Positions 20,775 through 28,946 are shown, counted from the stretch's first letter. The stretch: 35,561 nt of DNA from Acidimicrobiaceae bacterium (GCA_003169675.1 PNAT01000105.1:1-35561), one strand, 5' to 3'. The notes: generated from the letters alone by a model not told the origin. Translations and numbers: made by a program.

Positions 20775-21062
20775 ATGTCATTTGCAATCGTCCACAATTT
20801 TCCCGGCGGGACCAAGGAGAACTACGAGGCGACGGTCGCCGCAGTTCACCCGAGCGACGGTGCGCTACCCGAAGGACAGATCTTCCACGCCGCCGGCGCA
20901 TCGCCGGGCGGCTGGACGATCATGGCGGTCCATGCCTCCAAGGAGAGCTGGGAGAAGTTTCGGGACGACACCCTCCTCCCCCGACTGCAGGCAGGCATAG
21001 AGGGCGGCTTCCCGACGCCTCCCGATGAGACCGAGATCGACGTCCACACCCTCAGGCCATAA
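20775..21062 (+). CDS. Small protein of unknown function, possible dimeric alpha-beta barrel
   Basis: The 95-aa product begins SFAIVHNFPGGTKENYEATV, has a middle GWTIMAVHASKESWEKFRDD and ends ETEIDVHTLRP. The alternation of strand, helix, strand and helix resembles the ferredoxin-like monooxygenase (ABM/EthD-type) fold, but I recognise no catalytic residues. GAGGAGG 7 nt before the ATG is a strong ribosome site. It is followed after 51 bp by a VOC gene on the same strand, and is divergent from marR, so regulation by the MarR protein is likely. Confidence 0.8.
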   Translation: MSFAIVHNFPGGTKENYEATVAAVHPSDGALPEGQIFHAAGASPGGWTIMAVHASKESWEKFRDDTLLPRLQAGIEGGFPTPPDETEIDVHTLRP

Positions 21063-21113
21063 GCATCACCGGCTGCGAACCATTCGTCCCCAGTTGAACC
21101 AGGAGGAAGCCAC

Positions 21114-21497
21114 ATGGTTGGGAACAACAAGATTTCTGCGGTGCTCGTTTCGACCGACCTGGAGAGAAGCCAGAGCTTCTACCAGGACAAGGTCGCACTG
21201 ACCCTTTCACCGGACACGATCAAGAACCACCTGATCTTCGACTGTGGAGACGGCACATCCCTGCTGATCTACGGCCGTGGCAGCGCCAACTTGGCCGACC
21301 ACACCCAGGTGCGATTCTGGTCGACTGAGATCGACCGCGACGTTGCCGAGCTGGCCGGCAGGGGGATCGTGTTCGAGGAGTACGACACCGAGACGTTCAA
21401 GACCGTCAACCATGTCGTCACCTCAGCCGGCATCGGCCGATCGGCCTGGTTCAAGGATCCGGACGGGAATACCATCGCCCTCTTCCAGCCGGAGTAA
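21114..21497 (+). CDS. VOC family protein
   Basis: The protein has 127 aa and the vicinal oxygen chelate fold: SAVLVSTDLERSQSFYQDKV at the N-terminus, TSLLIYGRG, the linker DVAELAGRGIVFEE and the C-terminal AWFKDPDGNTIALFQ typical of glyoxalase-like proteins. The metal ligands are not obvious, so it may bind rather than catalyse. AGGAGG precedes the ATG. It probably shares the transcript of the small gene 51 bp upstream. The substrate is unknown. Confidence 0.82.
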   Translation: MVGNNKISAVLVSTDLERSQSFYQDKVALTLSPDTIKNHLIFDCGDGTSLLIYGRGSANLADHTQVRFWSTEIDRDVAELAGRGIVFEEYDTETFKTVNHVVTSAGIGRSAWFKDPDGNTIALFQPE

Positions 21498-21540
21498 CGA
21501 GGGGCCCACGGCGGATTGTTGGGGGCCATCTTCCCGGCCC

Positions 21541-22091
21541 TCATTCGCTGCCGTGCACGCGCTCCCGCTCTCCGGGCGGGCCCATGGTCGACGCCTCAGA
21601 GCCGAGTCGCTCCACGTAGGTCGGATGCACCTCTCGCCATCGATCCGGGGGCGCCCAGGGGAGGTCACCGCCGGCAGTGACGAAGGAGAGCTGCTCCAGG
21701 CACACGTGCCAACCCGCCCCGTCCCGGGCCGCCTTGCCCAACTCGGAGAAGGTGACGATCAAGCTGAGCACACAACCTCCACCATCGGGCTCGAGCTCGA
21801 AGCGCAGGATGTCGTCGGCCCACTTCAGTTCCATGACCGTGGGCGCCTCGAACACCCGCATCTCACCGTCGAAAGGCTCGCCCTCCCCTTCCCTGAAGCC
21901 GAAGTGCAACGGCGCCCCGGCGGAGAGGTCCCCTTCCATCGTGGTGGGGAACCATCCGGCCAACTGCTCGGGCTCGGTGAGGGCGCGCCACACCTGGGCT
22001 GGCGGATGCGGGAGGCGGCGGCGAAAGCGCAGTACCGAAAGCTCCCCGTTGCGTTCCAGGTCCCGAACTCCCCGCCCGTGTCCGTGGTCAT
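21541..22091 (-). pseudogene. SRPBCC (AHSA1-like) gene with a frameshift near its start
   Basis: From 21993 downwards the frame encodes a typical AHSA1/SRPBCC protein (VWRALTEPEQLAGWFP, GEPFDGEMRVFEAP, FELEPDGGGCVLSL). The similarity continues upstream in the same frame (LERNGELSVLRFRRRLPHPP) but has no usable start. A good ATG at 22091 opens the neighbouring frame with MTTDTGGEFGT. Adding one base near 22057-22062 would join the two into the usual N-terminus. The gene thus carries a 1-bp deletion, real or a sequencing error. ArsR-SRPBCC pairs are common; the SRPBCC protein is normally the target of the ArsR regulator encoded just upstream. Confidence 0.7.
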
Positions 22092-22115
22092 GGCAACCTT
22101 CTCATAGCGCCCGGA

Positions 22116-22439
22116 TCAGCTCCATCCGCCATCGGCATCCTCCATGATCGCCAGGTGCCGCTCCAGGGCATTGAGGCGCGAGGCCCACAGTTGACGGTAG
22201 GGGCCGACCCAATCGTCCACCTCTTTGAGGGGCTCGGCTCGGACCCGGTAAATGCGCCGCTGGGCGTCGGTGCGAGCTTCCACCAGTCCGGCCTCTCGCA
22301 GCACCTTCAAGTGCTTGGACACGGCCGGCTGGCTCATGGCCAAGGCGTCGACCAGATCTCCCACCGGGCGCTCCTCTTCGCGCAAAAGATCAAGGATCCG
22401 GCGCCGATTCGGCTCCGCCAGCACCTCAAAGGTGATCAT
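22116..22439 (-). CDS. ArsR family transcriptional regulator
   Basis: The protein has 107 aa. The winged helix is clear: FEVLAEPNRRRILDLLREEE, VGDLVDALAMSQPAVSKHLK (HTH) and VLREAGLVEARTDAQRRIYR (wing). There is no CxCxxC or other obvious metal site, so it belongs to the non-metal ArsR group that accompanies SRPBCC proteins. The ATG lies 7 nt after a TAATAT -10 box, so the mRNA is leaderless. A 28-bp palindrome covers the promoter and suggests autoregulation. The frameshifted SRPBCC gene follows after 24 bp. Confidence 0.92.
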   Translation of the reverse strand: MITFEVLAEPNRRRILDLLREEERPVGDLVDALAMSQPAVSKHLKVLREAGLVEARTDAQRRIYRVRAEPLKEVDDWVGPYRQLWASRLNALERHLAIMEDADGGWS

Positions 22440-22442
22440 CCA

Positions 22443-22475
22443 AGTTATATTACTCTATAAGTATATAACTGTCAA
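22443..22475 (-). promoter_or_regulatory. arsR promoter with palindromic operator
   Basis: On the minus strand TTGACA (22475-22470), exactly 17 bp, then TAATAT (22452-22447), the closest match to consensus in the window. AGTTATAT (22443-22450) and ATATAACT (22463-22470) form a perfect 8-bp inverted repeat across the spacer and -10 box, fitting an ArsR operator. The TGA stop of the DUF2277 gene lies within the -35 box. Confidence 0.85.
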
Positions 22476-22762
22476 AGCATGTGCAGATGAGCTCCCTCGA
22501 CCTTCACCGCGATGGCCTTGGCGCTCATCCGGCGCAGGGGAGGGAACGTGGGCGGAGGTTGTTGCCGGGGAGGCAGGGTGGCAAGAAGCTGACTCGTCGC
22601 CCGAGTCACCTGGTCCACCGCCCGCTCGAAGGCCTCCTCGGTGCGGACCGACGTCGACTGCACACCGCTGATCTTGCGGACATATTGCCGGGCGGCTGCT
22701 TCGATCTCTTCGGGCGTGGCCTCGGGTTCGAGTCCCCGCAGCGTGGTGATGTTTCGGCACAT
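22472..22762 (-). CDS. DUF2277 family protein
   Basis: The protein has 96 aa and starts with the family hallmark MCRNITTLRGLEPEAT, followed by EIEAAARQYVRKISGVQ, a helix with EEAFERAVDQVTRATSQLL, and the proline-rich TLPPRRQPPPTFPP-like end (here LPPRQQPPPTFPPLRR). The family has no known function. The ATG before CRN fits exactly; the frame upstream of it is unrelated. It lies 29 bp downstream of the DUF899 gene on the same strand and may be cotranscribed with it. The C-terminal residues after LRR (MSAKAIAVKVEGAHLHML) extend beyond the common length. Confidence 0.85.
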   Translation of the reverse strand: MCRNITTLRGLEPEATPEEIEAAARQYVRKISGVQSTSVRTEEAFERAVDQVTRATSQLLATLPPRQQPPPTFPPLRRMSAKAIAVKVEGAHLHML

Positions 22763-22791
22763 GCGGATCACCCTATGTCCATCGCCACGGA

Positions 22792-23469
22792 TCAGTAGTC
22801 GAAGCTGGCGTACCAGTCCCCCCGACCCTGCGGGGTGAGGTCGAGCATGTTCCACACCGGAGAGAGAAGGTCGATCCCCCGTTCATTGATGTCCTCGGAG
22901 AGCGAGGGATGGCACGAGTAGAAGTGCCGGGGTGTCCCGTCCGGGTCGAGGGTGAAGACCGAGAAGGTGGAATCCTGTTTCCCCTCTTCGTCCTCGGCCC
23001 TCAAGTCGAATTGGAAGGTGTTCTCGCCGCAGCTGAGCAGCCGTACATTGTCCCAGCCGCGGACCCGGGCATGGGCCCTCAGGAGTACCGGGTCGGCCGC
23101 CGCCACCACCGCAAAGTCGACATTCTGTGTCACGTGGTTGACGACTCCATTGATCCCATCAATCCACAGGGTGCACATCGGGCAGGGTGAAGCCTGCCGC
23201 TTGCCGAACATCATGTGCTGAATCACCAGCGGTCGCTCCGTTGATGTAAACAACTCACTGAGGCGAACTGTGATGACGGGCGTGTCACCGTCGGACAATC
23301 GCTTCGGGCCCTCCTCGAAGACGTAGTCGTCCACGATCATGCCCAGAGGAAGCTTCCGGCGCAACGACGCCACCTCCTCCCGCTGGTGCATCAAGGCGAT
23401 TTCGGCCAGGCGCAGTTCCTCGCGTTGCCTGGCATATTCAGGTGATTCCTTCAGCCTGGTCAATGGCAC
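22792..23469 (-). CDS. DUF899 family thioredoxin-like protein
   Basis: The protein has 225 aa. DUF899 proteins have a thioredoxin-like fold of unknown role. Seen: MFGKRQASPCPMCTLWIDG with the CxxC pair, NVDFAVVAAADPV, RGWDNVRLLSCGENTFQFD, SVFTLDPDGTPRHFYS and the C-terminal hallmark RGIDLLSPVWNMLDLTPQGR. The GTG start is chosen because GGAGG lies 5 nt upstream and the family N-terminus (LTRLKESPEYARQREELRLAE) begins here. It is divergent from the VOC gene at 23551. Confidence 0.85.
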   Translation of the reverse strand: MPLTRLKESPEYARQREELRLAEIALMHQREEVASLRRKLPLGMIVDDYVFEEGPKRLSDGDTPVITVRLSELFTSTERPLVIQHMMFGKRQASPCPMCTLWIDGINGVVNHVTQNVDFAVVAAADPVLLRAHARVRGWDNVRLLSCGENTFQFDLRAEDEEGKQDSTFSVFTLDPDGTPRHFYSCHPSLSEDINERGIDLLSPVWNMLDLTPQGRGDWYASFDY

Positions 23470-23550
23470 AACGACCTCCTTGGACCTGCTCGATGGTATC
23501 GACTGCTCGGGGATGGCGCGGCGTGCGGGCCGTTGGGGGACAATTGCCCT

Positions 23551-23949
23551 GTGCTCGGCCACCTCGGTATCAATGTCCCTGACCTCGCTCAGGCCAAGGC
23601 CTACTACGACGTGGTTATGCCCTTGCTGGACTACGAGACCTTCCTGTCGGGCGAGGACGCCCTGGCCTTCATGCCGGCCGATGGTAGGCGGGGGACCTAC
23701 GTCTTCATGTACGCGACGCTGGGTGGCGAACTGTATTCACGCCACGACACCGGACTGCAGCACCTCGCCTTCGCCGTGCCCTCCCGCTCCGCTGTGGAGG
23801 CGGTGCACCAGCGCGTGCTCGGTTTGGGCAGCGAGGTCCTCCACGCTCCTCAGGAGTTCCCGCAGTACCCGCCGCCCTACTTCGCCACCTTCTGGCTCGA
23901 TCCGTTCGGCTTCATGCTTGAGGCGGTGTGCCACCGCGATCAACCGTGA
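23551..23949 (+). CDS. VOC family protein
   Basis: The protein has 132 aa: GHLGINVPDLAQAKAYYDVV with the first candidate metal-ligand His, HDTGLQHLAFAVPSRSAVEA with a second His, and FATFWLDPFGFMLEAVCH with a Glu in the last strand. The H...H...E set suggests a metal-dependent VOC enzyme, with unknown substrate. The GTG start is supported by GACAAT at 23539-23544, 6 nt upstream, implying leaderless expression. Its neighbours are a divergent DUF899 gene and a convergent DUF4097 gene. Confidence 0.8.
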   Translation: MLGHLGINVPDLAQAKAYYDVVMPLLDYETFLSGEDALAFMPADGRRGTYVFMYATLGGELYSRHDTGLQHLAFAVPSRSAVEAVHQRVLGLGSEVLHAPQEFPQYPPPYFATFWLDPFGFMLEAVCHRDQP

Positions 23950-23968
23950 GATGAGGTTTGTGAGTACC

Positions 23969-24844
23969 TCACCCGGCCACGACTCTGACCGCTCGCCCCA
24001 CTTCAATATTCCCTGACACGGTGCGCATTGTGATGGTGACCCTTGGATCTTCGGAAACGTCCGACGGGGCATCGCCCAGGGGAATTTCCGAGTGCACGGT
24101 GCCCGACATGGTCTCGGCGTCGATGCTCAGCTGCACACCCCTGGCGATCCCCACCTCGACGTCACCCGATACCGAACGGGCCAACACGCTGCCTTCCTCG
24201 ACGCAACGTATCGACACATGGCCCGACACGGCGACGATGTTGGTGTCGCCCGTCAGCTCACCCACCCGGACGTCGCCCGATGTGGCCCGGGCCTGGAGCC
24301 CGCAGCCTATTGACTCGAGGTCCAGGTCGCCGGAGGTGGACGCCACTTCGGCCCGGCCACCCACGCGGCGGCACCGCAGGTCCCCCGAGGCCGTGTGCAT
24401 GCGGAGATCTCCGCCCACCTGGCCGACGGTGACGTCGCCCGAGGCCGTCTTGGCCCGCAGGCCTCGCGCCACGTCGTCGGCGGAGATGTCCCCGCTGGCC
24501 GTCTTCACGTCAATGGCACCCATGGGGCCCCGGAGCTCGATGTCCGCCGAGGCCGTAGACACATCCACCTCCCCATCCCGGGGCAGGGTGACCCGCACCG
24601 TGACCCCGTTGCGGCGCATGAATCTCGGTCCGTGCCGTGAAGGGATCTTGACCAGACCGGCATGTCGCCCACCCGATGGGTGGCATTCGATGGTGGTCTG
24701 GTCGACCAGATCTTGAGCATCCGGTGTGCTCGCTTGCACGGTGATCTCTGTGGTGGAGGTCTCGGCGGCGGTCACCACCACCAGCCCTACTGAGTTCTCG
24801 ACGGTGATGTGGACCTCGCCCGGCGTGTCAAATGTCTTCTGCAT
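23969..24844 (-). CDS. DUF4097 beta-strand repeat protein
   Basis: The protein has 291 aa. After an N-terminal beta domain there are about ten repeats of some 18-22 residues with an SGD-type turn: TASADIEL, TASGDISA, TASGDVTV, TASGDLRC, STSGDLDL, ATSGDVRV, AVSGHVSI, SVSGDVEV, TMSGTVHS and TVSGNIEV. This is the right-handed beta-helix-like DUF4097 family. No signal peptide or membrane anchor is seen, so it is probably cytoplasmic. It follows the ribbon-helix-helix-type gene by 15 bp, forming a two-gene operon. The role is unknown. Confidence 0.85.
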   Translation of the reverse strand: MQKTFDTPGEVHITVENSVGLVVVTAAETSTTEITVQASTPDAQDLVDQTTIECHPSGGRHAGLVKIPSRHGPRFMRRNGVTVRVTLPRDGEVDVSTASADIELRGPMGAIDVKTASGDISADDVARGLRAKTASGDVTVGQVGGDLRMHTASGDLRCRRVGGRAEVASTSGDLDLESIGCGLQARATSGDVRVGELTGDTNIVAVSGHVSIRCVEEGSVLARSVSGDVEVGIARGVQLSIDAETMSGTVHSEIPLGDAPSDVSEDPRVTITMRTVSGNIEVGRAVRVVAG

Positions 24845-24859
24845 GCTGGTGCCTTCCTC

Positions 24860-25309
24860 TCAAGTGGTGCCGTAGCCGCGCAGGCGCTTGCCGTACTCAT
24901 TGCGGGCCCGGGAGTGCGATGTGCTGCGCTCAAGTGTCTTCAGGATCCACCCGTTGACCGAGCTGCCGTCATGTGAGGCGCTCTCTTCCACCCTGGACTT
25001 CAACTGGCCGGACAGGCGCAGGGTGATGCGCGACGACAGGTCGGCATCCCCCTCGGGCCTGCCCGGTCGTTCGTCGACGTAGGCGAACTCGACGTCGTCG
25101 CCCACCAGGCGGATCTCCACCCGGCCCTCGGGGAGCTCGGCGGAGAGCTCAGCGGCCACATCGGAGAGCAGGTCGAGGATCCGGCTGGCCGCCGATCGGG
25201 ACAGCAGTGTGGCTATGCGGTCGGCCAACTCGGCCACGGCGTCGTCGCCCAGCTCCCCTACCGCCGCGATGTCGGAACGGAAGCCCTCGACCACCAATGA
25301 CATCTTCAT
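24860..25309 (-). CDS. Ribbon-helix-helix-type (HicB/Arc-like) regulator, partner of DUF4097 protein
   Basis: The protein has 149 aa. The first half is helical (VAELADRIATLLSRSAASRI) and the second contains RITLRLSGQLKSRVEESASH followed by GSSVNGWILKTLER, the strand-helix-helix pattern of Arc/MetJ-HicB C-terminal domains, which bind DNA as dimers. An array of 8-bp sites with 11-bp spacing covers its start codon and promoter, strongly suggesting autoregulation. Such a gene before a DUF4097 gene is a recurrent actinobacterial arrangement to my knowledge. The start may be the ATG at 25309 or the one two codons later. Confidence 0.78.
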   Translation of the reverse strand: MKMSLVVEGFRSDIAAVGELGDDAVAELADRIATLLSRSAASRILDLLSDVAAELSAELPEGRVEIRLVGDDVEFAYVDERPGRPEGDADLSSRITLRLSGQLKSRVEESASHDGSSVNGWILKTLERSTSHSRARNEYGKRLRGYGTT

Positions 25310-25349
25310 GATGTCACTTTGACATCATAGTGACATCATTGCAATGTCA
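25298..25349 (-). promoter_or_regulatory. Operator array of 8-bp half-sites at 11-bp spacing
   Basis: On the plus strand, 8-mers start at 25298 (TGACATCT), 25309 (TGATGTCA, inverted), 25320 (TGACATCA), 25331 (TGACATCA) and 25342 (CAATGTCA, degenerate and inverted). Each is 11 bp from the next, about one helical turn. A minus-strand -10 box TATGAT (25329-25324) lies within it, and the start codon at 25309-25307 overlaps the second site. Ribbon-helix-helix proteins bind such tandem arrays cooperatively. Confidence 0.82.
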
Positions 25350-25389
25350 GACCATGAATTTGGCTGTGGGCAGGGACTTCCGTCCAGCT

Positions 25390-26415
25390 TCAGCCTCCCG
25401 AAGCGTCCTGCACTCTGGTCTTGCCGGCGGCGATGAAGGGCATCATGGCCCGCAGCTCCTGGCCGATCTCCTCAATCTGGTGCGCCTTGCCTTCCTGGCG
25501 CAGAGCCTCGAACGTGGCCCGCCCGGCCTTGTTCTCGGCGATCCACTCGGCGGCGAAGGACCCGTCACGGATCTCCGCCAGGATCTTCGCCATCTCGTCC
25601 CGCACGGCCTGGTTGATGACCCGGGGTCCCCGGGTCACGTCCCCGTATTCGGCCGTGTCCGAGATGGAGTACCGCATGCCGGCGATCCCCTGCTCGTACA
25701 TGAGGTCGACGATGAGCTTGAGCTCGTGCAGGCACTCGAAGTAGGCCGACTCGGGCTGGTAGCCGGCGTCAACCAGGGTCTCGAAGCCGGCCGTCACCAA
25801 CGCCGTCAACCCACCGCACAGGACGACCTGCTCACCGAAGAGATCGGTCTCGGTCTCCTCGTCGAAGGTGGTGTCGAGGACACCGGCCCGGGTGGCCCCG
25901 ATGGCGTGGGCGTAGGACAGGGCCAGCTGGCGCGCCTTTCCGCTGGCGTCTTGATGCACGGCGATCAGTGACGGCACTCCCCCGCCCTCGGTGTAGGTCC
26001 GGCGCACCAGGTGGCCCGGTCCCTTGGGGGCCACCATGGTCACGTCCACTCCGGATGGCGGCACGATCTGCTTGAAGCGGATGTTGAAGCCATGGGCGAA
26101 CATGAGGCAGTCGCCCTCGCTCAGGTGGGGGGCGATGTGCTCGTCATAGGCGGCCTTCTGCTCGGTGTCGGGCAGCAGGATCATGATCACATCGGCCTCG
26201 GCGGCCGCCTCGGCCAAAGACGTGACCCGGAGGCCGGCCTCCTCGGCCTTGCGCACCGACGAGCTCCCCTCGCGCAGGGCGACGCGCACGTCAACCCCCG
26301 ACTCGAGCAGGTTGAGGGCGTGGGCGTGCCCCTGGGAGCCGTAGCCCAAGATGGCGACCTTTCGCCCGGCGATCAGGCTCGGGTCGGCGTCGGATTCGTA
26401 GTACAGCGTGGCCAT
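25390..26415 (-). CDS. ilvC: Ketol-acid reductoisomerase
   Basis: The protein has 341 aa, class I (short) IlvC. It isomerises and reduces acetolactate or acetohydroxybutyrate, in valine/leucine and isoleucine synthesis. Seen: the cofactor motif [30 protein letters not shown] for the NADPH phosphate, the Mg-binding [12 protein letters not shown] and [17 protein letters not shown]. It follows ilvN by 52 bp on the same strand. AGAGAAAGAG precedes the ATG. It is the last gene of the ilvBNC transcript. Confidence 0.97.
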   Translation of the reverse strand: MATLYYESDADPSLIAGRKVAILGYGSQGHAHALNLLESGVDVRVALREGSSSVRKAEEAGLRVTSLAEAAAEADVIMILLPDTEQKAAYDEHIAPHLSEGDCLMFAHGFNIRFKQIVPPSGVDVTMVAPKGPGHLVRRTYTEGGGVPSLIAVHQDASGKARQLALSYAHAIGATRAGVLDTTFDEETETDLFGEQVVLCGGLTALVTAGFETLVDAGYQPESAYFECLHELKLIVDLMYEQGIAGMRYSISDTAEYGDVTRGPRVINQAVRDEMAKILAEIRDGSFAAEWIAENKAGRATFEALRQEGKAHQIEEIGQELRAMMPFIAAGKTRVQDASGG

Positions 26416-26467
26416 GTCGTCTGCTCTTTCTCTCGTCAGTTCTCTCGGTCCTGTCGGTACGGCACAA

Positions 26468-27004
26468 TCAGTGGCGGTCCAGCTTAGGCAGGGCCACCCG
26501 CCCGGTCCGCTGGAGCTCGACCACGGTGTAGTGCTCCAGTAGGCCTTCGAAGTCGTCGATCTTCTCGGGACGGCCGGCCAGCATGACGGTGAGGCGGTCA
26601 GCGCCGACGCTGACCACCTCGCCCCCGAATACCCCGACCAGCTGGATCACCTGGGACCGCTCGGTCGGGCCCACGGCCACCGTCGCCAGGACCAGCTCAC
26701 GCTCGACGGCGTCGCCCGGCGACAGCTCGCCGATGGAGACCACGTTGACCAGCTTGTCCAGCTGCTGGATCACCTGTTCGAGGGGCGCCGATTCCACGTC
26801 GACCACGATGGTGATCCGGCTGAAGTGCTCATCCTCATCGGTCGGGGCGACGGCCAGCGAGTAGATGTTGAAGCCCCGTCGGCTGAACAGGCCGGCCACC
26901 CGGGAGAGCACCCCGGCCTTGTTCTCAACCAACACCGAGAGGATGTGGTGGCGCGGCGCCGACGACTTCCCGCCCGCTAGCGCGGTCAGCTGGGCCGGCG
27001 TCAT
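26468..27004 (-). CDS. ilvN: Acetolactate synthase small (regulatory) subunit
   Basis: The protein has 178 aa. The N-terminal ACT domain is clear ([20 protein letters not shown], then [12 protein letters not shown]), followed by the C-terminal ALS small-subunit domain ([20 protein letters not shown]). It binds valine and gives feedback inhibition to the IlvB catalytic subunit. The ATG overlaps the ilvB stop as ATGA, so the two subunits are translationally coupled. Confidence 0.96.
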   Translation of the reverse strand: MTPAQLTALAGGKSSAPRHHILSVLVENKAGVLSRVAGLFSRRGFNIYSLAVAPTDEDEHFSRITIVVDVESAPLEQVIQQLDKLVNVVSIGELSPGDAVERELVLATVAVGPTERSQVIQLVGVFGGEVVSVGADRLTVMLAGRPEKIDDFEGLLEHYTVVELQRTGRVALPKLDRH

Positions 27005-28731
27005 CGGACCGGGGCCTTCTGGTCGGGGTGGACCACGATGTCGTCGTTGGACTGCCCGGCCGCCACCATGGGGAACACCTTCTCGAAGGCGTCGGTGCGG
27101 AAATCCACCACCACCGGCCGATCGTCGACGGAGTTGGCCTTCTCAATGGCGGGGCCGACATCCTCGGGAGTCTCGGCCCGGATGCCCACGCACCCCATGG
27201 CCTCGGCCCACTTGACGTAGTCCGGCAGGTCCGGTGAGAGGTAGACCTCCGAGTAGCGCTCGCCGTAGAACATCTCCTGCCACTGGCGCACCATGCCCAG
27301 ATACGCGTTGTTCAAGATGGCGATCTTGACGGGGATCTGCTCGGCCGTCGCCGTCACCAGCTCCTGCGCCGTCATCTGGAAGCAGCCGTCGCCGTCAATG
27401 GCCCACACCGTCTTGTCCGGACGGCCCACCTTGGCCCCGATGCAGGCGGGGACGGCGAAGCCCATGGTGCCGGCACCGCCCGAGTTCACCCACGAGTAGG
27501 GGTGGTTGAACTCCCAGTACTGCGAAGCCCACATCTGGTGCTGGCCCACTCCGGCCACCACGATGGTGTCCTCGGGTGCGGCGTCGCGCAGCTGCTCCAC
27601 CACGTTCTGCGGCTTGATGGCGCCACCTTCGGCGTCGTCGTAGTAGAGGGGAAACTGCTCCTGCCACTGGTGGAGCTGGGACCACCAGGGCGCCAGGTCC
27701 TGGACCACCGGTCCCTCACCCTTGGCCCCGAGGGCGCGGAGCAACTCCTCAATGACCAGGCGGCAATCCCCGGCGATCCCGACGTCGGCCCGGCGCACCT
27801 TGCCCAGCTCGGCCCGGTCGATGTCGACGTGGATGATCTTGGCCTCCGGTGCGAAGGCACTGATCTTCCCGGTCACCCGGTCGTCGAAGCGGGCACCCAG
27901 GCTGATGAGCAGGTCGCTGCGCTGCAGGGCCGTCACGGCGGTGTAGTGCCCGTGCATGCCCGGCATGCCCAGAGCCTGGGGATGCGAGTCGGGGAAGGCA
28001 CCTCGGGCCATGAGGGTGGTGACCACCGGGATGCCGGTGAGGTCGGCCAGCGCCCGCAGGGCTTCGGCGGCGCGGGACTTGAGTACCCCGCCCCCCACAT
28101 AGAGGACGGGTCGATGGGCGGCGCTGATCAACTGTGCTGCTTCAGCCACCAGCACCGGGTCGCCGTCGGTCACCGGGTGGTAGCCGGGCAGGTCGAGCTC
28201 CTCGACCGAGGTGGGCCAGTACCACTCCATCATGGTGTTGGCGATGTCCTTGGGAAAGTCGATGAGCACCGGGCCCGGCCGCCCCGTGGTGGCCACGTGG
28301 AAGGCGGCGGCCACCACCCGGGGAATGTCGTCCACGTCTTTGATCAGCCAGTTGTGCTTGGTGATTCCCATGGTGACGCCGGTGATGTCGCACTCCTGGA
28401 AGGCGTCGGTGCCGATCGACCCGGTGGCCACCTGGCCGGAGATCACGATGAGCGGGGTGGAGTCCATGTAGGCGTTGGCCAGGGGGGTCACGATGTTGGT
28501 GGCGCCCGGGCCGCTGGTCACCATGGCCACGCCCGGCTTGCCGGTCACCATGGCGTAGCCCTCGGCCATGTGGCCGGCACCCTGCTCGTGGCGCACCAGG
28601 ATGTGGCGGATGGAGGAATCGATGATCGGGTCGTAGACGGGCAGGATGGCCCCGCCCGGGAGGCCGAACATGACATCGACGCCCTGCATCTCGAGGCTCT
28701 TGATGAGTGCCTGTGCTCCAGTGAGTTGCAT
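27001..28731 (-). CDS. ilvB: Acetolactate synthase large (catalytic) subunit
   Basis: The protein has 576 aa and needs thiamine diphosphate, FAD and Mg2+. It makes acetolactate from two pyruvates, or acetohydroxybutyrate from pyruvate and 2-ketobutyrate. Seen: the catalytic glutamate in [15 protein letters not shown] (Glu49), the FAD-binding middle domain ([11 protein letters not shown]), and the ThDP motif [15 protein letters not shown] ending in ILNN. The ATG at 28731 is chosen because GAGG lies 8 nt upstream and family similarity begins there; the frame is open 20 codons further. A leader with attenuator precedes it. Confidence 0.97.
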   Translation of the reverse strand: MQLTGAQALIKSLEMQGVDVMFGLPGGAILPVYDPIIDSSIRHILVRHEQGAGHMAEGYAMVTGKPGVAMVTSGPGATNIVTPLANAYMDSTPLIVISGQVATGSIGTDAFQECDITGVTMGITKHNWLIKDVDDIPRVVAAAFHVATTGRPGPVLIDFPKDIANTMMEWYWPTSVEELDLPGYHPVTDGDPVLVAEAAQLISAAHRPVLYVGGGVLKSRAAEALRALADLTGIPVVTTLMARGAFPDSHPQALGMPGMHGHYTAVTALQRSDLLISLGARFDDRVTGKISAFAPEAKIIHVDIDRAELGKVRRADVGIAGDCRLVIEELLRALGAKGEGPVVQDLAPWWSQLHQWQEQFPLYYDDAEGGAIKPQNVVEQLRDAAPEDTIVVAGVGQHQMWASQYWEFNHPYSWVNSGGAGTMGFAVPACIGAKVGRPDKTVWAIDGDGCFQMTAQELVTATAEQIPVKIAILNNAYLGMVRQWQEMFYGERYSEVYLSPDLPDYVKWAEAMGCVGIRAETPEDVGPAIEKANSVDDRPVVVDFRTDAFEKVFPMVAAGQSNDDIVVHPDQKAPVR

Positions 28732-28796
28732 CGTTGCTTCCTCAATCTCTCTGTGTGTTGCTGCCCGAGGTTGGTGGTGAATTCGCATCAATCCGG

Positions 28797-28827
28797 AAAA
28801 TGAAACGACCCCCCGTCCGGGAGGTCG
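28797..28827 (-). terminator. Intrinsic terminator (attenuator) before ilvB
   Basis: On the minus strand CGACCTCCC-GGAC-GGGGGGTCG forms a 9-bp stem with one G-U pair and a 4-nt loop, followed by TTTCATTTT. It lies between the ilvB leader ORF and the gene, 65 bp before the ilvB start. I did not find a convincing antiterminator by eye. Confidence 0.8.
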
Positions 28828-28830
28828 AAG

Positions 28831-28858
28831 AGCGCGCGTTGCAGTGTGGCCGCGCGCT
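28831..28858 (-). promoter_or_regulatory. Leader hairpin before the ilvB terminator
   Basis: On the minus strand AGCGCGCG and CGCGCGCT form a perfect 8-bp stem with a 12-nt loop (GCCACACTGCAA). Its first base is the last base of the leader stop codon TAA. A ribosome stalled a few codons earlier would block it, as in the leuA and leuB leaders. Confidence 0.72.
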
Positions 28859-28908
28859 TACGTTACGAGTACCAGGATGCTGTGATGGGTGCCGCCGGTG
28901 CCCTGCAT
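28858..28908 (-). CDS. ilvBNC leader peptide (MQGTGGTHHSILVLVT)
   Basis: This is a 16-codon ORF whose codons 11-15 are ATC CTG GTA CTC GTA, that is Ile-Leu-Val-Leu-Val, followed by ACG and TAA. All three branched-chain amino acids that IlvBNC helps make are represented. GTA, rare in the large genes here, occurs twice. It lies between promoter boxes and a hairpin-terminator pair. The ATG is 9 nt after the -10 box, so leaderless translation is likely. A multivalent attenuation leader is also known for corynebacterial ilvBNC. Confidence 0.85.
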   Translation of the reverse strand: MQGTGGTHHSILVLVT

Positions 28909-28917
28909 GGTCCGTAC

Positions 28918-28946
28918 ATTGTGGCACGTCACTGCCGGGCCCACAA
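28918..28946 (-). promoter_or_regulatory. Promoter of the ilvB leader transcript
   Basis: On the minus strand TTGTGG (28946-28941), 17 bp, then CACAAT (28923-28918), 9 nt before the leader ATG. The -10 box is fair and the -35 box matches only in TTG. The geometry equals that of the leuA and leuB leader promoters. Confidence 0.55.

Noticed and set aside
24021-24716. Plus-strand frame opposite the DUF4097 gene, and its tandem DNA repeats as a CRISPR or satellite
   Set aside because: The periodicity comes from the SGD-type protein repeats and is imperfect at DNA level; no identical repeats with spacers exist.
27502-28803. 433-codon plus-strand frame opposite ilvB
   Set aside because: It is the antisense shadow of ilvB with no recognisable domain.
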